From assembly GCF_014203955.1 (NCBI RefSeq), contig NZ_JACHKA010000001.1:2511001-2575000 (forward strand): 64,000 bases of DNA, written 5' to 3'. The DNA is from Sphingobium lignivorans. Lineage in GTDB: Bacteria; Pseudomonadota; Alphaproteobacteria; Sphingomonadales; Sphingomonadaceae. A program made the translations under genes and the position numbers. Of this stretch, positions 41,971 through 49,867 are shown one piece after another. Below the pieces are notes generated by a model that was given only the letters and a program-made list of their open reading frames with translations, was not told where the DNA came from and ran no database searches. How positions within the stretch are numbered: position 1 is the stretch's first letter; the number at the start of each line of letters is the position of its first letter.

Positions 41971-42905
41971 GGTTGTTTCTCCACCCAGCCTGAAGGCATC
42001 TTGTAGGGCACGGCGAGATGCGCGGCCTCGATCTGACGGATCTTCCCGTCCTCGATCTTGAAGAGTTCGCCCATCATCAGCGTGAAGGGCCGCGTGAACG
42101 GGTAAGGCACTTTCATCACTTTGCCGTCGGCGAGCGTGACCTGCGGGATGTTGCCGCGGTGATCCCAGAACATGATCGAATAGACGAGCCCCCGCTCCTC
42201 ATCGACGATGGGGAAACGACGCTCCCGAACGTCCGTGACGAACTTTGAGAAGCCGCTGTCGAACTGTGCCTGACAGCCCACGGCATGCAGCGTCCCCACA
42301 TAGCGCTCGGCCTTGCTGCTGGTGGTCTGGGTGCCATTCTCGAACCGAATGCAGTCCGGATGGAACGGCGTCAGCTTGCCGGTCGCTTGCACGATGCCCT
42401 CGAAATAGGAGTCCGCGATCCGGATCAGCTCGGCGCGCGACGACCGCTTTCCCGGGGGGACGACCGCGTGAAAGGCCGGCTTGTCGTAGGACGCTTCGAG
42501 CGGGCGCTTGTCCTCCCGCGCAACGATCGCTTCCATCTCGCTGATCTTGCGATCAATCACCTTGAGACGGAGATTGAGCAGGGCACGCGTGCCGTTTTCC
42601 TCGACCTCGGCGAACAGGGCCGTCTCGCCGGCCTTCACGTCAGAAAAGTGCAGCCGGTAAGGGCCAAGGCCCGTGACGCTGGCCCACATGCCATCGCCGA
42701 GCGCCATCGTCTGGCCATTCTCGGTGTAGCGCGCGCCGGCAGAGAGCGGCAAGCCCGCCGCGTCCTTGGCGGCCAGGGCTGCCAGATAGGCATTGCCCAG
42801 CCCTTCCAGACAGGCACGATCGCAGTCTGCGCCTGCCTCGGCCTTCCCTGCCTGCGCCATCAGCAGCAAGGGTGCTGCGAGCAGAGCCAATCTCCGTTTC
42901 TTCAT
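41967..42905 (-). CDS. Secreted DUF8021-like protein, paralogue B
   Basis: 312 aa from ATG 42905 (GAGGAA upstream). Signal peptide KKRRLALLAAPLLLMAQAG, then CDRACLEG, YTENGQTMALGDGMW, FENGTQTT, VGCQAQF and FPIVDEERG. Starts 58 bases after the stop of the receptor at 42964. Of the four it looks closest to the consensus. Function unknown; periplasmic or extracellular location is inferred from the signal. Confidence 0.75.
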   Translation of the reverse strand: MKKRRLALLAAPLLLMAQAGKAEAGADCDRACLEGLGNAYLAALAAKDAAGLPLSAGARYTENGQTMALGDGMWASVTGLGPYRLHFSDVKAGETALFAEVEENGTRALLNLRLKVIDRKISEMEAIVAREDKRPLEASYDKPAFHAVVPPGKRSSRAELIRIADSYFEGIVQATGKLTPFHPDCIRFENGTQTTSSKAERYVGTLHAVGCQAQFDSGFSKFVTDVRERRFPIVDEERGLVYSIMFWDHRGNIPQVTLADGKVMKVPYPFTRPFTLMMGELFKIEDGKIRQIEAAHLAVPYKMPSGWVEKQP

Positions 42906-42963
42906 CGATTTCTGGTTCCTCGAAAAAGGCGGCGGGATCGCGAACGACCCCGCCCCGTCTCGT

Positions 42964-45936
42964 TCAGAATGTGACCGTGGCGCCGACATAGATGTAGCGG
43001 CCGAGAGGGTCATAGACCTGCGGGTAGGTGTTGCCGTTGCCGAGAACGCCGGTGAGCGAGCTCGTGCTGATCAGCGGCGGTGCCTTGTCGAACAGGTTGT
43101 TCACGCCGGCGCGGAGATTGAACTGGCCGGCCACGTTGGTCGAATAGGCCAGGTCGAAATAATGGCGATCGCCCACGCGGCGGTCGACTTCCGCGACGCG
43201 TCCGGTCAGCAGGGGATCGCTGCTGGCGCGATCGACGGTGACGGCACCGATATAGCGCCAGTTGAGCGAGAAATCGCCGACCCAGGGCGTCGCCCAGACC
43301 AGCCGCGCGCGGTGCCGCCATTCCGGCGAGGGTACGCCGCAGGTCAGGCCGAAATAGCCCTTGCACTCGTAGGTGCCGAGACCCGGCAGCGGCTCGGTCT
43401 TGAGCGAACCCAGCCATGTGCCGTTGAACGACATGGAGAGGGACCCAACATTGCCGAGGCCGACCTCGTCGAGCGCAAGGCGGTAATCGACGGAAAGATC
43501 GATGCCGCTGGTCGATTTCGAACCCGTGTTGCGACGGATGTCGAGCACATAGCCGTCATTGCCGAGATAGATGGAACCGTTGACCGGCGACCGCAGGACG
43601 AGGTCGCAGTAGAAGGGGTCCGCCGTCTGCACGCACTGGCGCAGGATCAGATTGCCGCCGATCACGTCGATCGTGTCCTCGACGCGGATGTTGAAATAGT
43701 CGGCGGTGATCGAGAGCCCCGGAAGGAATGTCGGCGTCGCGACGAAGCCCGCCGTCCAGGTATAGGCCGTCTCCGGCCTCAGGCCGGGGTTGCCGCCCGT
43801 ACGACTGTTGTACTGGCCCGCCGGATTGGCGATGATCGTGCCGAACTGCGCTTGCGTGACGCCGGAAGCCGCGCACTGCGCGAAGGTGTAGCCGTTCACG
43901 CGGCCATCGACGGCCGGGCCCGCGCAGGGGTCCGTGCCGGTGAACCCGGGGGCGCCAAGCGGCGAGAAGAGCTCGGAGACGTTCGGCGCGCGAACCGCCT
44001 TGTTGTAGCCGGCACGGAATCGGATGTCGCGGCTGGGTGCCCAGTCACCACCGATCTTGAAGGTGTGCGTCGAGCCTGCCGTGCTGTATTCGGAGAACCG
44101 GTAGCCCATGTTCAGCGACAGGGAGTGGAACAGCGGGCGCTCCTCCACGATCGGCACATTGGCTTCGCCGAACAGCTCGAAGACGTCGAACTTGCCGTCC
44201 ATGTTGACGCGGCGGCTGCCATTCTGGCCCGCCAGCTCGCCGTTACGGAAGGTCTCGTCGAAGCGACTGGAGAGGGACTCCTCGCGATATTCCGCGCCAA
44301 GCGCCACGCTGACGCCATTCTCGGCCCAGGGAAGCTGCACGCCATATTTGCCCAGGTCGCCGGAGAACGAAAGGCCGGCCACCTTCTCCTTCGTATCGCC
44401 GGTCCAGAAGGCCGCGATCTGGAGGTAGTTCACGGCCTGCGGCGTCACGCCGTTCACGGACCAGACGTTGTAGGGGACGCAGTTCGGGTCCACACCGTTC
44501 AGAACCGCCGCGCAGACCGGGCTGCCGAACGTCGCGCTGCCCGGGCGCGTGTCGGTGACGACATTCAGCGCACGGCCGATCCGCGAGAGGGCGAAGTCAC
44601 GCTGGAACATCTCGGTGAGCGTCGTGAGGCCGAACTGCCCGTACACGTCGTAGCTCCAGGCATCGCCCAGGTCGCCCCGCGCACCGGCGACGATGCGGTA
44701 GGACTGGTGGCGAAGATCGTCGAGCCGGCCGCCGCCTTCCACGTTGCGCTTGCCGATCGAGACTCCCCTCGTCGCGCTCGTCCCGCTGGCGGCGCCGCAG
44801 ATGGCGCTCATCTGGCTCGCGGAGAGCAACGGATTATTGCAGTTGATCTGGAAGATCTGGCCGAAGATGCCGGAAGGCGCGAGCTGGGCGACCGTGCGGT
44901 CGTCCATGTACATCACGTCGAGATAGGGGACGAAAGCCTTGCTCACTTCATAGCTTGCGAAGGCGCCCATGGTGTAGCGCCGGTCGGGGCGCTGGAAGTA
45001 GTTGATGGGCGTGTAATTGTAGGAGTCCCGCAGCACATTGTAGGGACGGAAGCTGTTGCCTTCGCCAGCCGGGTCCAACGTGACCTCCGCACCCGAACCA
45101 CTGTTCAGGACGAACCGCGCGGGACTGGTGGTGCTCGATCCGAGGCAGGCATGCGTGCTGCCGGTCGGGCCCGTGGCGCCAAGCGCGCAGGCGACATAGT
45201 CGCGATTGCCCTGGAACGACGCGTCCAGCTTGCGATAGCCGCCATAGACCGTGATGTTGCCGCGGCCACCTTCCAGGTTGATGCCGATCTTGGCCGACAG
45301 ATCCAGGCCATGGCCGTCTGTCACGCTGCCCGTCGGCACGTCGTAGCCGGCCGCCCGGGCGAGCGGCGCGACGATGCTGTCGCGATTATTGTGCTGATAG
45401 AAGCTGTGCTGGGCGGAGATCTGCACGCCCTCGAACCTGCGATCCATGATGAAGTTCACCACGCCCGCCACGGCATCGGAACCATAGACCGCCGAGGCGC
45501 CGCCCGTCACCACGTCGACGCGGCGGATCATGTTGCCGGGGATGAAGTTCAGGTCCGGCACCAGCGCCATCGGGCTGCCAGGCATCAGGCGCTTGCCGTC
45601 GATCAGGACCAGCGTTCGCGTCGACCCGAGATTACGGAGATTGGCGTTGGCGGTGCCGGTTGCCTGACCGCCGATGAAGGCGCCCTGCCCGGCCGTGAAC
45701 GCCGGAAGCGTGTTGACCACGTCCTCGATGCGCATCGCGCCCGTCAGCTTGATGTCTTCCTCGCCCACTGTCGTCACGGGGCTCAGGGCGGAGAGACCGG
45801 GCTGACGAATGCGCGATCCGGTAACGACGATGGAGCTGGTGCTCGCAGCGCCATCCTCGTCCTGCGCCCAGGCGGGTCCGCCCGGGATCGCGACGGTAGC
45901 CGACGCCAGCATGAGAGAAAGAACACTCTTCTTCAT
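42964..45936 (-). CDS. TonB-dependent receptor without STN domain
   Basis: 990 aa. Signal peptide KKSVLSLMLASATVAIPGGPAWA, TonB-box-like SIVVTGSRIR, plug (about 35-170; NLGSTRTLVLIDGKR, GSDAVAGVVNFIM) and barrel ending YIYVGATVTF. It aligns along the barrel with the STN receptor at 35097; for example both have TGGNP, DPCAGPA and ASGVT segments in the same order. ATG 45936 with AGGGGG. It sits between paralogues A and B, so the secreted proteins and the receptor probably handle the same ligand. Confidence 0.92.
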   Translation of the reverse strand: MKKSVLSLMLASATVAIPGGPAWAQDEDGAASTSSIVVTGSRIRQPGLSALSPVTTVGEEDIKLTGAMRIEDVVNTLPAFTAGQGAFIGGQATGTANANLRNLGSTRTLVLIDGKRLMPGSPMALVPDLNFIPGNMIRRVDVVTGGASAVYGSDAVAGVVNFIMDRRFEGVQISAQHSFYQHNNRDSIVAPLARAAGYDVPTGSVTDGHGLDLSAKIGINLEGGRGNITVYGGYRKLDASFQGNRDYVACALGATGPTGSTHACLGSSTTSPARFVLNSGSGAEVTLDPAGEGNSFRPYNVLRDSYNYTPINYFQRPDRRYTMGAFASYEVSKAFVPYLDVMYMDDRTVAQLAPSGIFGQIFQINCNNPLLSASQMSAICGAASGTSATRGVSIGKRNVEGGGRLDDLRHQSYRIVAGARGDLGDAWSYDVYGQFGLTTLTEMFQRDFALSRIGRALNVVTDTRPGSATFGSPVCAAVLNGVDPNCVPYNVWSVNGVTPQAVNYLQIAAFWTGDTKEKVAGLSFSGDLGKYGVQLPWAENGVSVALGAEYREESLSSRFDETFRNGELAGQNGSRRVNMDGKFDVFELFGEANVPIVEERPLFHSLSLNMGYRFSEYSTAGSTHTFKIGGDWAPSRDIRFRAGYNKAVRAPNVSELFSPLGAPGFTGTDPCAGPAVDGRVNGYTFAQCAASGVTQAQFGTIIANPAGQYNSRTGGNPGLRPETAYTWTAGFVATPTFLPGLSITADYFNIRVEDTIDVIGGNLILRQCVQTADPFYCDLVLRSPVNGSIYLGNDGYVLDIRRNTGSKSTSGIDLSVDYRLALDEVGLGNVGSLSMSFNGTWLGSLKTEPLPGLGTYECKGYFGLTCGVPSPEWRHRARLVWATPWVGDFSLNWRYIGAVTVDRASSDPLLTGRVAEVDRRVGDRHYFDLAYSTNVAGQFNLRAGVNNLFDKAPPLISTSSLTGVLGNGNTYPQVYDPLGRYIYVGATVTF

Positions 45937-45980
45937 GATAAACCCCCTGTTTGTTTCCTTGATGACGGCGTGCGCCGCAC

Positions 45981-47081
45981 TCACTGGCGAGGCGGCGGCA
46001 ATTTGCTGAAGGTTCTGGGCAGGTCGGCGTCGCGCGCGCCGGGCCAGCCCGAAGGCATTCCGTAGGGCGCTGCCGTGAGGACCGCCTCGATCGTCCGGAT
46101 CTTGCCGCTCTCGAGCTTGAAGGCCTCGGCGATCTCCCAGGTCATCGGCGTGTCGGGACCAAAGTCCTTCAGCATCGTTCCATCCGCCAGCGGGAAGTTG
46201 CGGATCGTACCGCTGTGGTCGAAGAAGCCGAACGCGAAGACGGCGCCGCGCTCGACGTCCACGACCGGAAAGCGGCGGTCCCGGACCCGGTCGACGAAGC
46301 GAAAAAAGCCTGTCTTGAACTGCGCGGTGCAACTCAACGCCGAGAGGCGCGCGATCGGGTTCGCGGCGGCAGCGGCCTCGCCCTGCTGGCCCGCGAGGCG
46401 GCGATTGATGTCGGCATAGTCGATATCGGGATTGTTCGTGGTCTGAACACCGTTCTCGTGCCGCAGACAGTCATCCGTGAAAGGGTAGTCGGCGTGGCCG
46501 TCATTGAGCTCGATCGCCGCGAAATAATTGTTCGCACCCCGGACGAGTTGTTCGCGCGTCTCGCGGCGCTCGGCCGGAATGATTTCACTCCAGGAAGGAT
46601 GCGGCGCACCGCGCTCCTCCAGCATGGCCGGGCCGCGACTGATGTTGCCCGAGCCGCTCGACCGCGAGATGATCGTCTCGATCTCGGTGAACTTGCCATC
46701 CTTGACCTGAAGCCGCCCCGCATAGAGCGCGAGCTTCTTGGCCTCCTTCATCACGGCGACGAAGCCGATCTGCTGCGTATCGATATCGATGAAGATGTTG
46801 CGATATCGCCCGGCTGCTTCGACCGTGCCCCAGAAACCGTCCCCCGGAGACAGGGTCTGGCCGTTTTCGGTCAGCCGGACATCTGCCGCGAGAGGCAAGT
46901 TCGCGGTCTTCTTCCCGCCGACCGCATCGACGAACTGGTCCGCCATTCCCTGAAGACAGGACCGATCGCAGTCCGACGCGGCGTGGACCGGAGCCGCCAC
47001 AAAGGCGGCCGCCAGCGCGGCACCAAGAGTGATAACATGTGCGCGCCGATAACGGAGCGCTGCCGCGCTGCGGATGTTCAT
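45981..47081 (-). CDS. Secreted DUF8021-like protein, paralogue A
   Basis: 366 aa, the longest and most divergent of the four, with a C-terminal extension of about 17 residues and an Ala/Gly-rich insert (QQGEAAAAANPIA) before the conserved Cys. Signal peptide (VITLGAALAAAFVAAPVHAA), then CDRSCLQG, LTENGQTLSPGDGFW, HENGVQTTNN and FPVVDVERG. ATG 47081 with GGGAGG. First gene of the eight-gene minus-strand unit; its upstream 173 bases must hold the operon promoter. Confidence 0.75.
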   Translation of the reverse strand: MNIRSAAALRYRRAHVITLGAALAAAFVAAPVHAASDCDRSCLQGMADQFVDAVGGKKTANLPLAADVRLTENGQTLSPGDGFWGTVEAAGRYRNIFIDIDTQQIGFVAVMKEAKKLALYAGRLQVKDGKFTEIETIISRSSGSGNISRGPAMLEERGAPHPSWSEIIPAERRETREQLVRGANNYFAAIELNDGHADYPFTDDCLRHENGVQTTNNPDIDYADINRRLAGQQGEAAAAANPIARLSALSCTAQFKTGFFRFVDRVRDRRFPVVDVERGAVFAFGFFDHSGTIRNFPLADGTMLKDFGPDTPMTWEIAEAFKLESGKIRTIEAVLTAAPYGMPSGWPGARDADLPRTFSKLPPPRQ

Positions 47082-47254
47082 AGTCGCCTCCCGGTCCGCC
47101 CCTTGTCGGGCGATCACGGAGAAGACGCGCGACCGTCACAAACCCGTAAGATTTTTTATCCGGCCGGCTCGGGCCTCCGGGCGGCATGCCGCATAGTCCG
47201 CTTCTGCACCCGCCGAACGACCCGCCAGGGAAGGGAAGGAAAGGACTCGCCTGC

Positions 47255-47740
47255 CTACGGCATGCGGGAAGCATCCGCGCCGGCCGCGTCCGCTTCCCGG
47301 AGCCGCCACCGCGGGTCGTCAGCGCAGCGTGCCTCCAGGCCCCGGCCCAGCTCCGCGAGGCTCACCGCGCCCAGCCGCTCGACCATCAACGCCTCCGCAT
47401 CGCGAAGCACATCTTCTACCGCGGCGTTGACGAGTTGCTCGACTGCACAGGCCGGGTTGGAATGCTCGTTCCCGATCGCGAAAAGCCGGGGGCCGCCGAC
47501 TGCGCGATAGACGTCCAGGAGCGACACGCGTTCCAGGTCGCAGGCAATGGCCCAGCCGCCGCCATGCCCCTTCTCGGAGCGGACATAGCCCGCATCGCGC
47601 AGTCCCGCCAATGTGCGCCGGACGACGACCGGGTTGGTCCCCAGCATCATGCCGATCGCTTCCGATTTCATGGGGCCGTCATGCCGCGCCATGTGGAGCA
47701 GCACGTGCAGCATGCGGGAAAGGCGGCTGTCGTTTCGCAT
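47255..47740 (-). CDS. Rrf2 family transcriptional regulator
   Basis: 161 aa. Winged HTH about residues 1-80: RLSRMLHVLLHMARHDG, SEAIGMMLGTNPVVVRRTLAGLRDAGYV and KGHGGGWAIA, typical of Rrf2. The only Cys residues (ACDLE, PACAVE, ARCADD) do not form the three-Cys Fe-S pattern of IscR/NsrR, so it is probably a non-cluster, YwnA-like member. Start 47740; the ribosome site is weak. Divergent from a methyltransferase gene with a 27-base inverted repeat between them. Confidence 0.87.
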   Translation of the reverse strand: MRNDSRLSRMLHVLLHMARHDGPMKSEAIGMMLGTNPVVVRRTLAGLRDAGYVRSEKGHGGGWAIACDLERVSLLDVYRAVGGPRLFAIGNEHSNPACAVEQLVNAAVEDVLRDAEALMVERLGAVSLAELGRGLEARCADDPRWRLREADAAGADASRMP

Positions 47741-47783
47741 GGGGCGATCTTCGCATGTCTCCGCCCATTGGCAAGGGCACGCC

Positions 47784-47810
47784 ATCATGATACTTATGAA
47801 GTTACATGAT
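47784..47810. promoter_or_regulatory. Rrf2 operator candidate
   Basis: Two 12-base arms, ATCATGATACTT and AAGTTACATGAT, separated by ATG and matching at 10 of 12 positions as inverted copies. It is in the 85-base gap between the Rrf2 gene and the divergent methyltransferase gene, where autoregulation would be expected. Confidence 0.55.
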
Positions 47811-47825
47811 TCGCGAGGGAAAGAC

Positions 47826-48605
47826 ATGCGGGAATTCGAGAATCCGGACCATTGGGACAATGCGGCGCGCCATTATCAGCAGACCGCCCATCCTTTCACG
47901 GCGCTCTTTGCGGAGGACGCGCTGGCGCGGCTGCCCCTGACGCCCGGGAGCCGCGTGCTCGATGTCGCGGCCGGCACCGGCGCGCTCGCTCTCGCCGCCG
48001 CGCGCAGCGGTGCGCAGGTGCTGGCGACCGATTTCTCCCCCGGCATGGTGGAGTGCATTGCCGCCGCCGGCCTGCCCAATGTCGAGGCGCGCGTGATGGA
48101 CGGGCAGGCGCTGGACCTGCCGGACGCGCAGTTCGATGCCGTCTTTTCGATCTTCGGCGTCATCATGTTTCCCGACTGGCGCAAGGGCCTTGCGGAAATG
48201 GCCCGGGTGACGCGGCCCGGCGGGCATGGCGTGGTCGCCACATGGCAGTCCCGGGGCGCGGCGACGTTCCTCCTGCTGGGCGAGATCCGGCAGAAGCTGT
48301 TCCCGGAGCGGCCGGGCATGGCCATGCCCGAAGCCGTCCAGGCGCTCAGCGATCCGGACGATTTCGCCCGCGCCCTCGTCGCTGCCGGCTATCGCGATCC
48401 CTGTATCGAGGCTGTGACGCATAATTATCGGCTGGACGTGGCGGCGCTCGATGCCCCCGATACGCTGTTCGGCATGTCGCCCGACTGGACCAGTCTGGAC
48501 GATGTCGAGAAGGCCGCGGTGGTCGCCGAGGTGCGGGATCGGGCGGCTGATCGCCCAATCCTGCCCATCCCCTCGACCGCCCTTATCGGCGTGGCGGAAC
48601 GGTGA
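47826..48605 (+). CDS. Class I SAM-dependent methyltransferase
   Basis: 259 aa. Motif I VLDVAAGTGALAL, acidic loop ATDFSPGM, motif post-I MDGQALDLPDAQFDAVFSIFG and motif III LAEMARVTRPGGHG (Methyltransf_11/25 type). The substrate is unknown; the family includes UbiE- and arsenite-like methyltransferases, but no Cys trio for arsenic is present. ATG 47826 follows GAGGGA. Probably controlled by the divergent Rrf2 regulator. Confidence 0.87.
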   Translation: MREFENPDHWDNAARHYQQTAHPFTALFAEDALARLPLTPGSRVLDVAAGTGALALAAARSGAQVLATDFSPGMVECIAAAGLPNVEARVMDGQALDLPDAQFDAVFSIFGVIMFPDWRKGLAEMARVTRPGGHGVVATWQSRGAATFLLLGEIRQKLFPERPGMAMPEAVQALSDPDDFARALVAAGYRDPCIEAVTHNYRLDVAALDAPDTLFGMSPDWTSLDDVEKAAVVAEVRDRAADRPILPIPSTALIGVAER

Positions 48606-48871
48606 GGATCGCACGGAACCTCAGGGCTTGATCTCGAGCGAGGCGATGTCGTCCCGAAGGCCGAAGACGTATCCCAGGTCGATGGGGAATGAGCGCATGG
48701 CTCCGGCGCCTTCCGGGACGCCGGATCATGGAGATCACATCGCGGCGCAGATCGGCCGCCGCCGATATCACCGCTGCGCACAGCGTTCTTGAACTGCCGG
48801 CCCGACGGGCTCATTCCTGATGGACGGCTCCACCCCTTCGCAGCGGGAGAGGAGTCCGGAACGGGGCAGTC

Positions 48872-49867
48872 ATGGCACAGCAGGAGGCAAGTCCAGTCTC
48901 GCGCAGCCGTCGGATCGGACGATGGCTTGCCATCACGGTTGGCGTCGGGGCCGCCGGCCTGCTCGTGCGCCATCTCACGGACCTTGAGCATTTCGCGATT
49001 CTGGTGCGGCAGGCTCAGCCGCTCTGGCTTCTGGTCGGCCTCGGCCTTCAGGTTTCCACTTATGTGATGGTTGCGCTGAGCTGGAAACTCGTCCTGCTCC
49101 GCGCGGGATTGCGCCGGAAGCTGCATGTCCTGCTGCCAGTCTCGATCTCCAAGCTGTTCGCCGACCAGGCCCTGCCAGGCGCGGGCCTGGGTGGCCATGT
49201 GCTGCTGGTCGATCGCCTCATGGCGCTGGGCGCGCCGCGGGGGGCGGCGGCCGCGACGCTGCTCATCTCCATGATCGGCTATTATCTCGCTTACATGGTG
49301 CTTGCGCTGGCCATGCTGCTGGTTCTCTGGCTGCATCATCGCGCGACGCCGCTGCTGTCCGGGCTGGTCACGACTTTCCTTCTCGTCGCCCTTGCCATTC
49401 CCCTGCTGGCCCTGTGGCTGCGGCATCGTGGCAGCCAGCCCCTGCCGCCCTGGCTGGAGCGAGTGGGTCCGGTCCGCTCGATCCTCACCACCATCGGCGA
49501 GGCGCCGGTGGACCTCGTCGGCGATCGGCGCCTGCTGGTCCGGGTGTCCCTGCTGAATGGCGGCGTCTTTCTGGCCGATGCGGCGACGCTTGCCGTCTGC
49601 ATGCGGGCGCTGGGCATGGCCTGGGATCCGGCCACTGCCTTTCTGGCTCTCATGGCCGGGTCGATCGCGGCCACGCTGGCGCCCATTCCGCTGGGATTGG
49701 GTAGCTTCGAGGCCAGCTCGACGGCCATGATGGCGTCTCTCGGCGTTCCGGTCGAGGCGGCCTTGACGTCTACGCTTCTCCTGCGCGGCCTCACGCTCTG
49801 GCTTCCCCTGTTGCCAGGCCTGGTCCTGATGCGGCCAGGATGGCACGGGAAAAGGGAGCGGCAATGA
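48872..49867 (+). CDS. Lysylphosphatidylglycerol synthase-like membrane protein
   Basis: 331 aa with about eight hydrophobic helices, matching the LPG_synthase_TM/UPF0104 flippase-like domain (WKLVLLRAGLR, FADQALPGAGLGGHVLLVDRL, PIPLGLGSFEASS). No synthase domain follows, so it is the stand-alone membrane type, whose role is uncertain. Its stop overlaps the start of the P-type ATPase gene by four bases (ATGA). The 266 bases before it hold no gene I can support. Confidence 0.8.
   Translation: MAQQEASPVSRSRRIGRWLAITVGVGAAGLLVRHLTDLEHFAILVRQAQPLWLLVGLGLQVSTYVMVALSWKLVLLRAGLRRKLHVLLPVSISKLFADQALPGAGLGGHVLLVDRLMALGAPRGAAAATLLISMIGYYLAYMVLALAMLLVLWLHHRATPLLSGLVTTFLLVALAIPLLALWLRHRGSQPLPPWLERVGPVRSILTTIGEAPVDLVGDRRLLVRVSLLNGGVFLADAATLAVCMRALGMAWDPATAFLALMAGSIAATLAPIPLGLGSFEASSTAMMASLGVPVEAALTSTLLLRGLTLWLPLLPGLVLMRPGWHGKRERQ

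Noticed and set aside
42793-46065. 1090-aa plus-strand open frame opposite the second TonB receptor
   Set aside because: Shadow frame; no signal, domains or ribosome site, whereas the minus-strand receptor is well supported.
47121-47139. GTGACGG and CGTCTTC on the minus strand as an ECF promoter for paralogue A
   Set aside because: The elements are only five bases apart; a real -35/-10 pair needs about 16. No supported promoter there.
48606-48871. Small minus-strand open frames between the methyltransferase and flippase-like genes
   Set aside because: Arg/Pro-rich, no ribosome site, no recognisable family; treated as non-coding.
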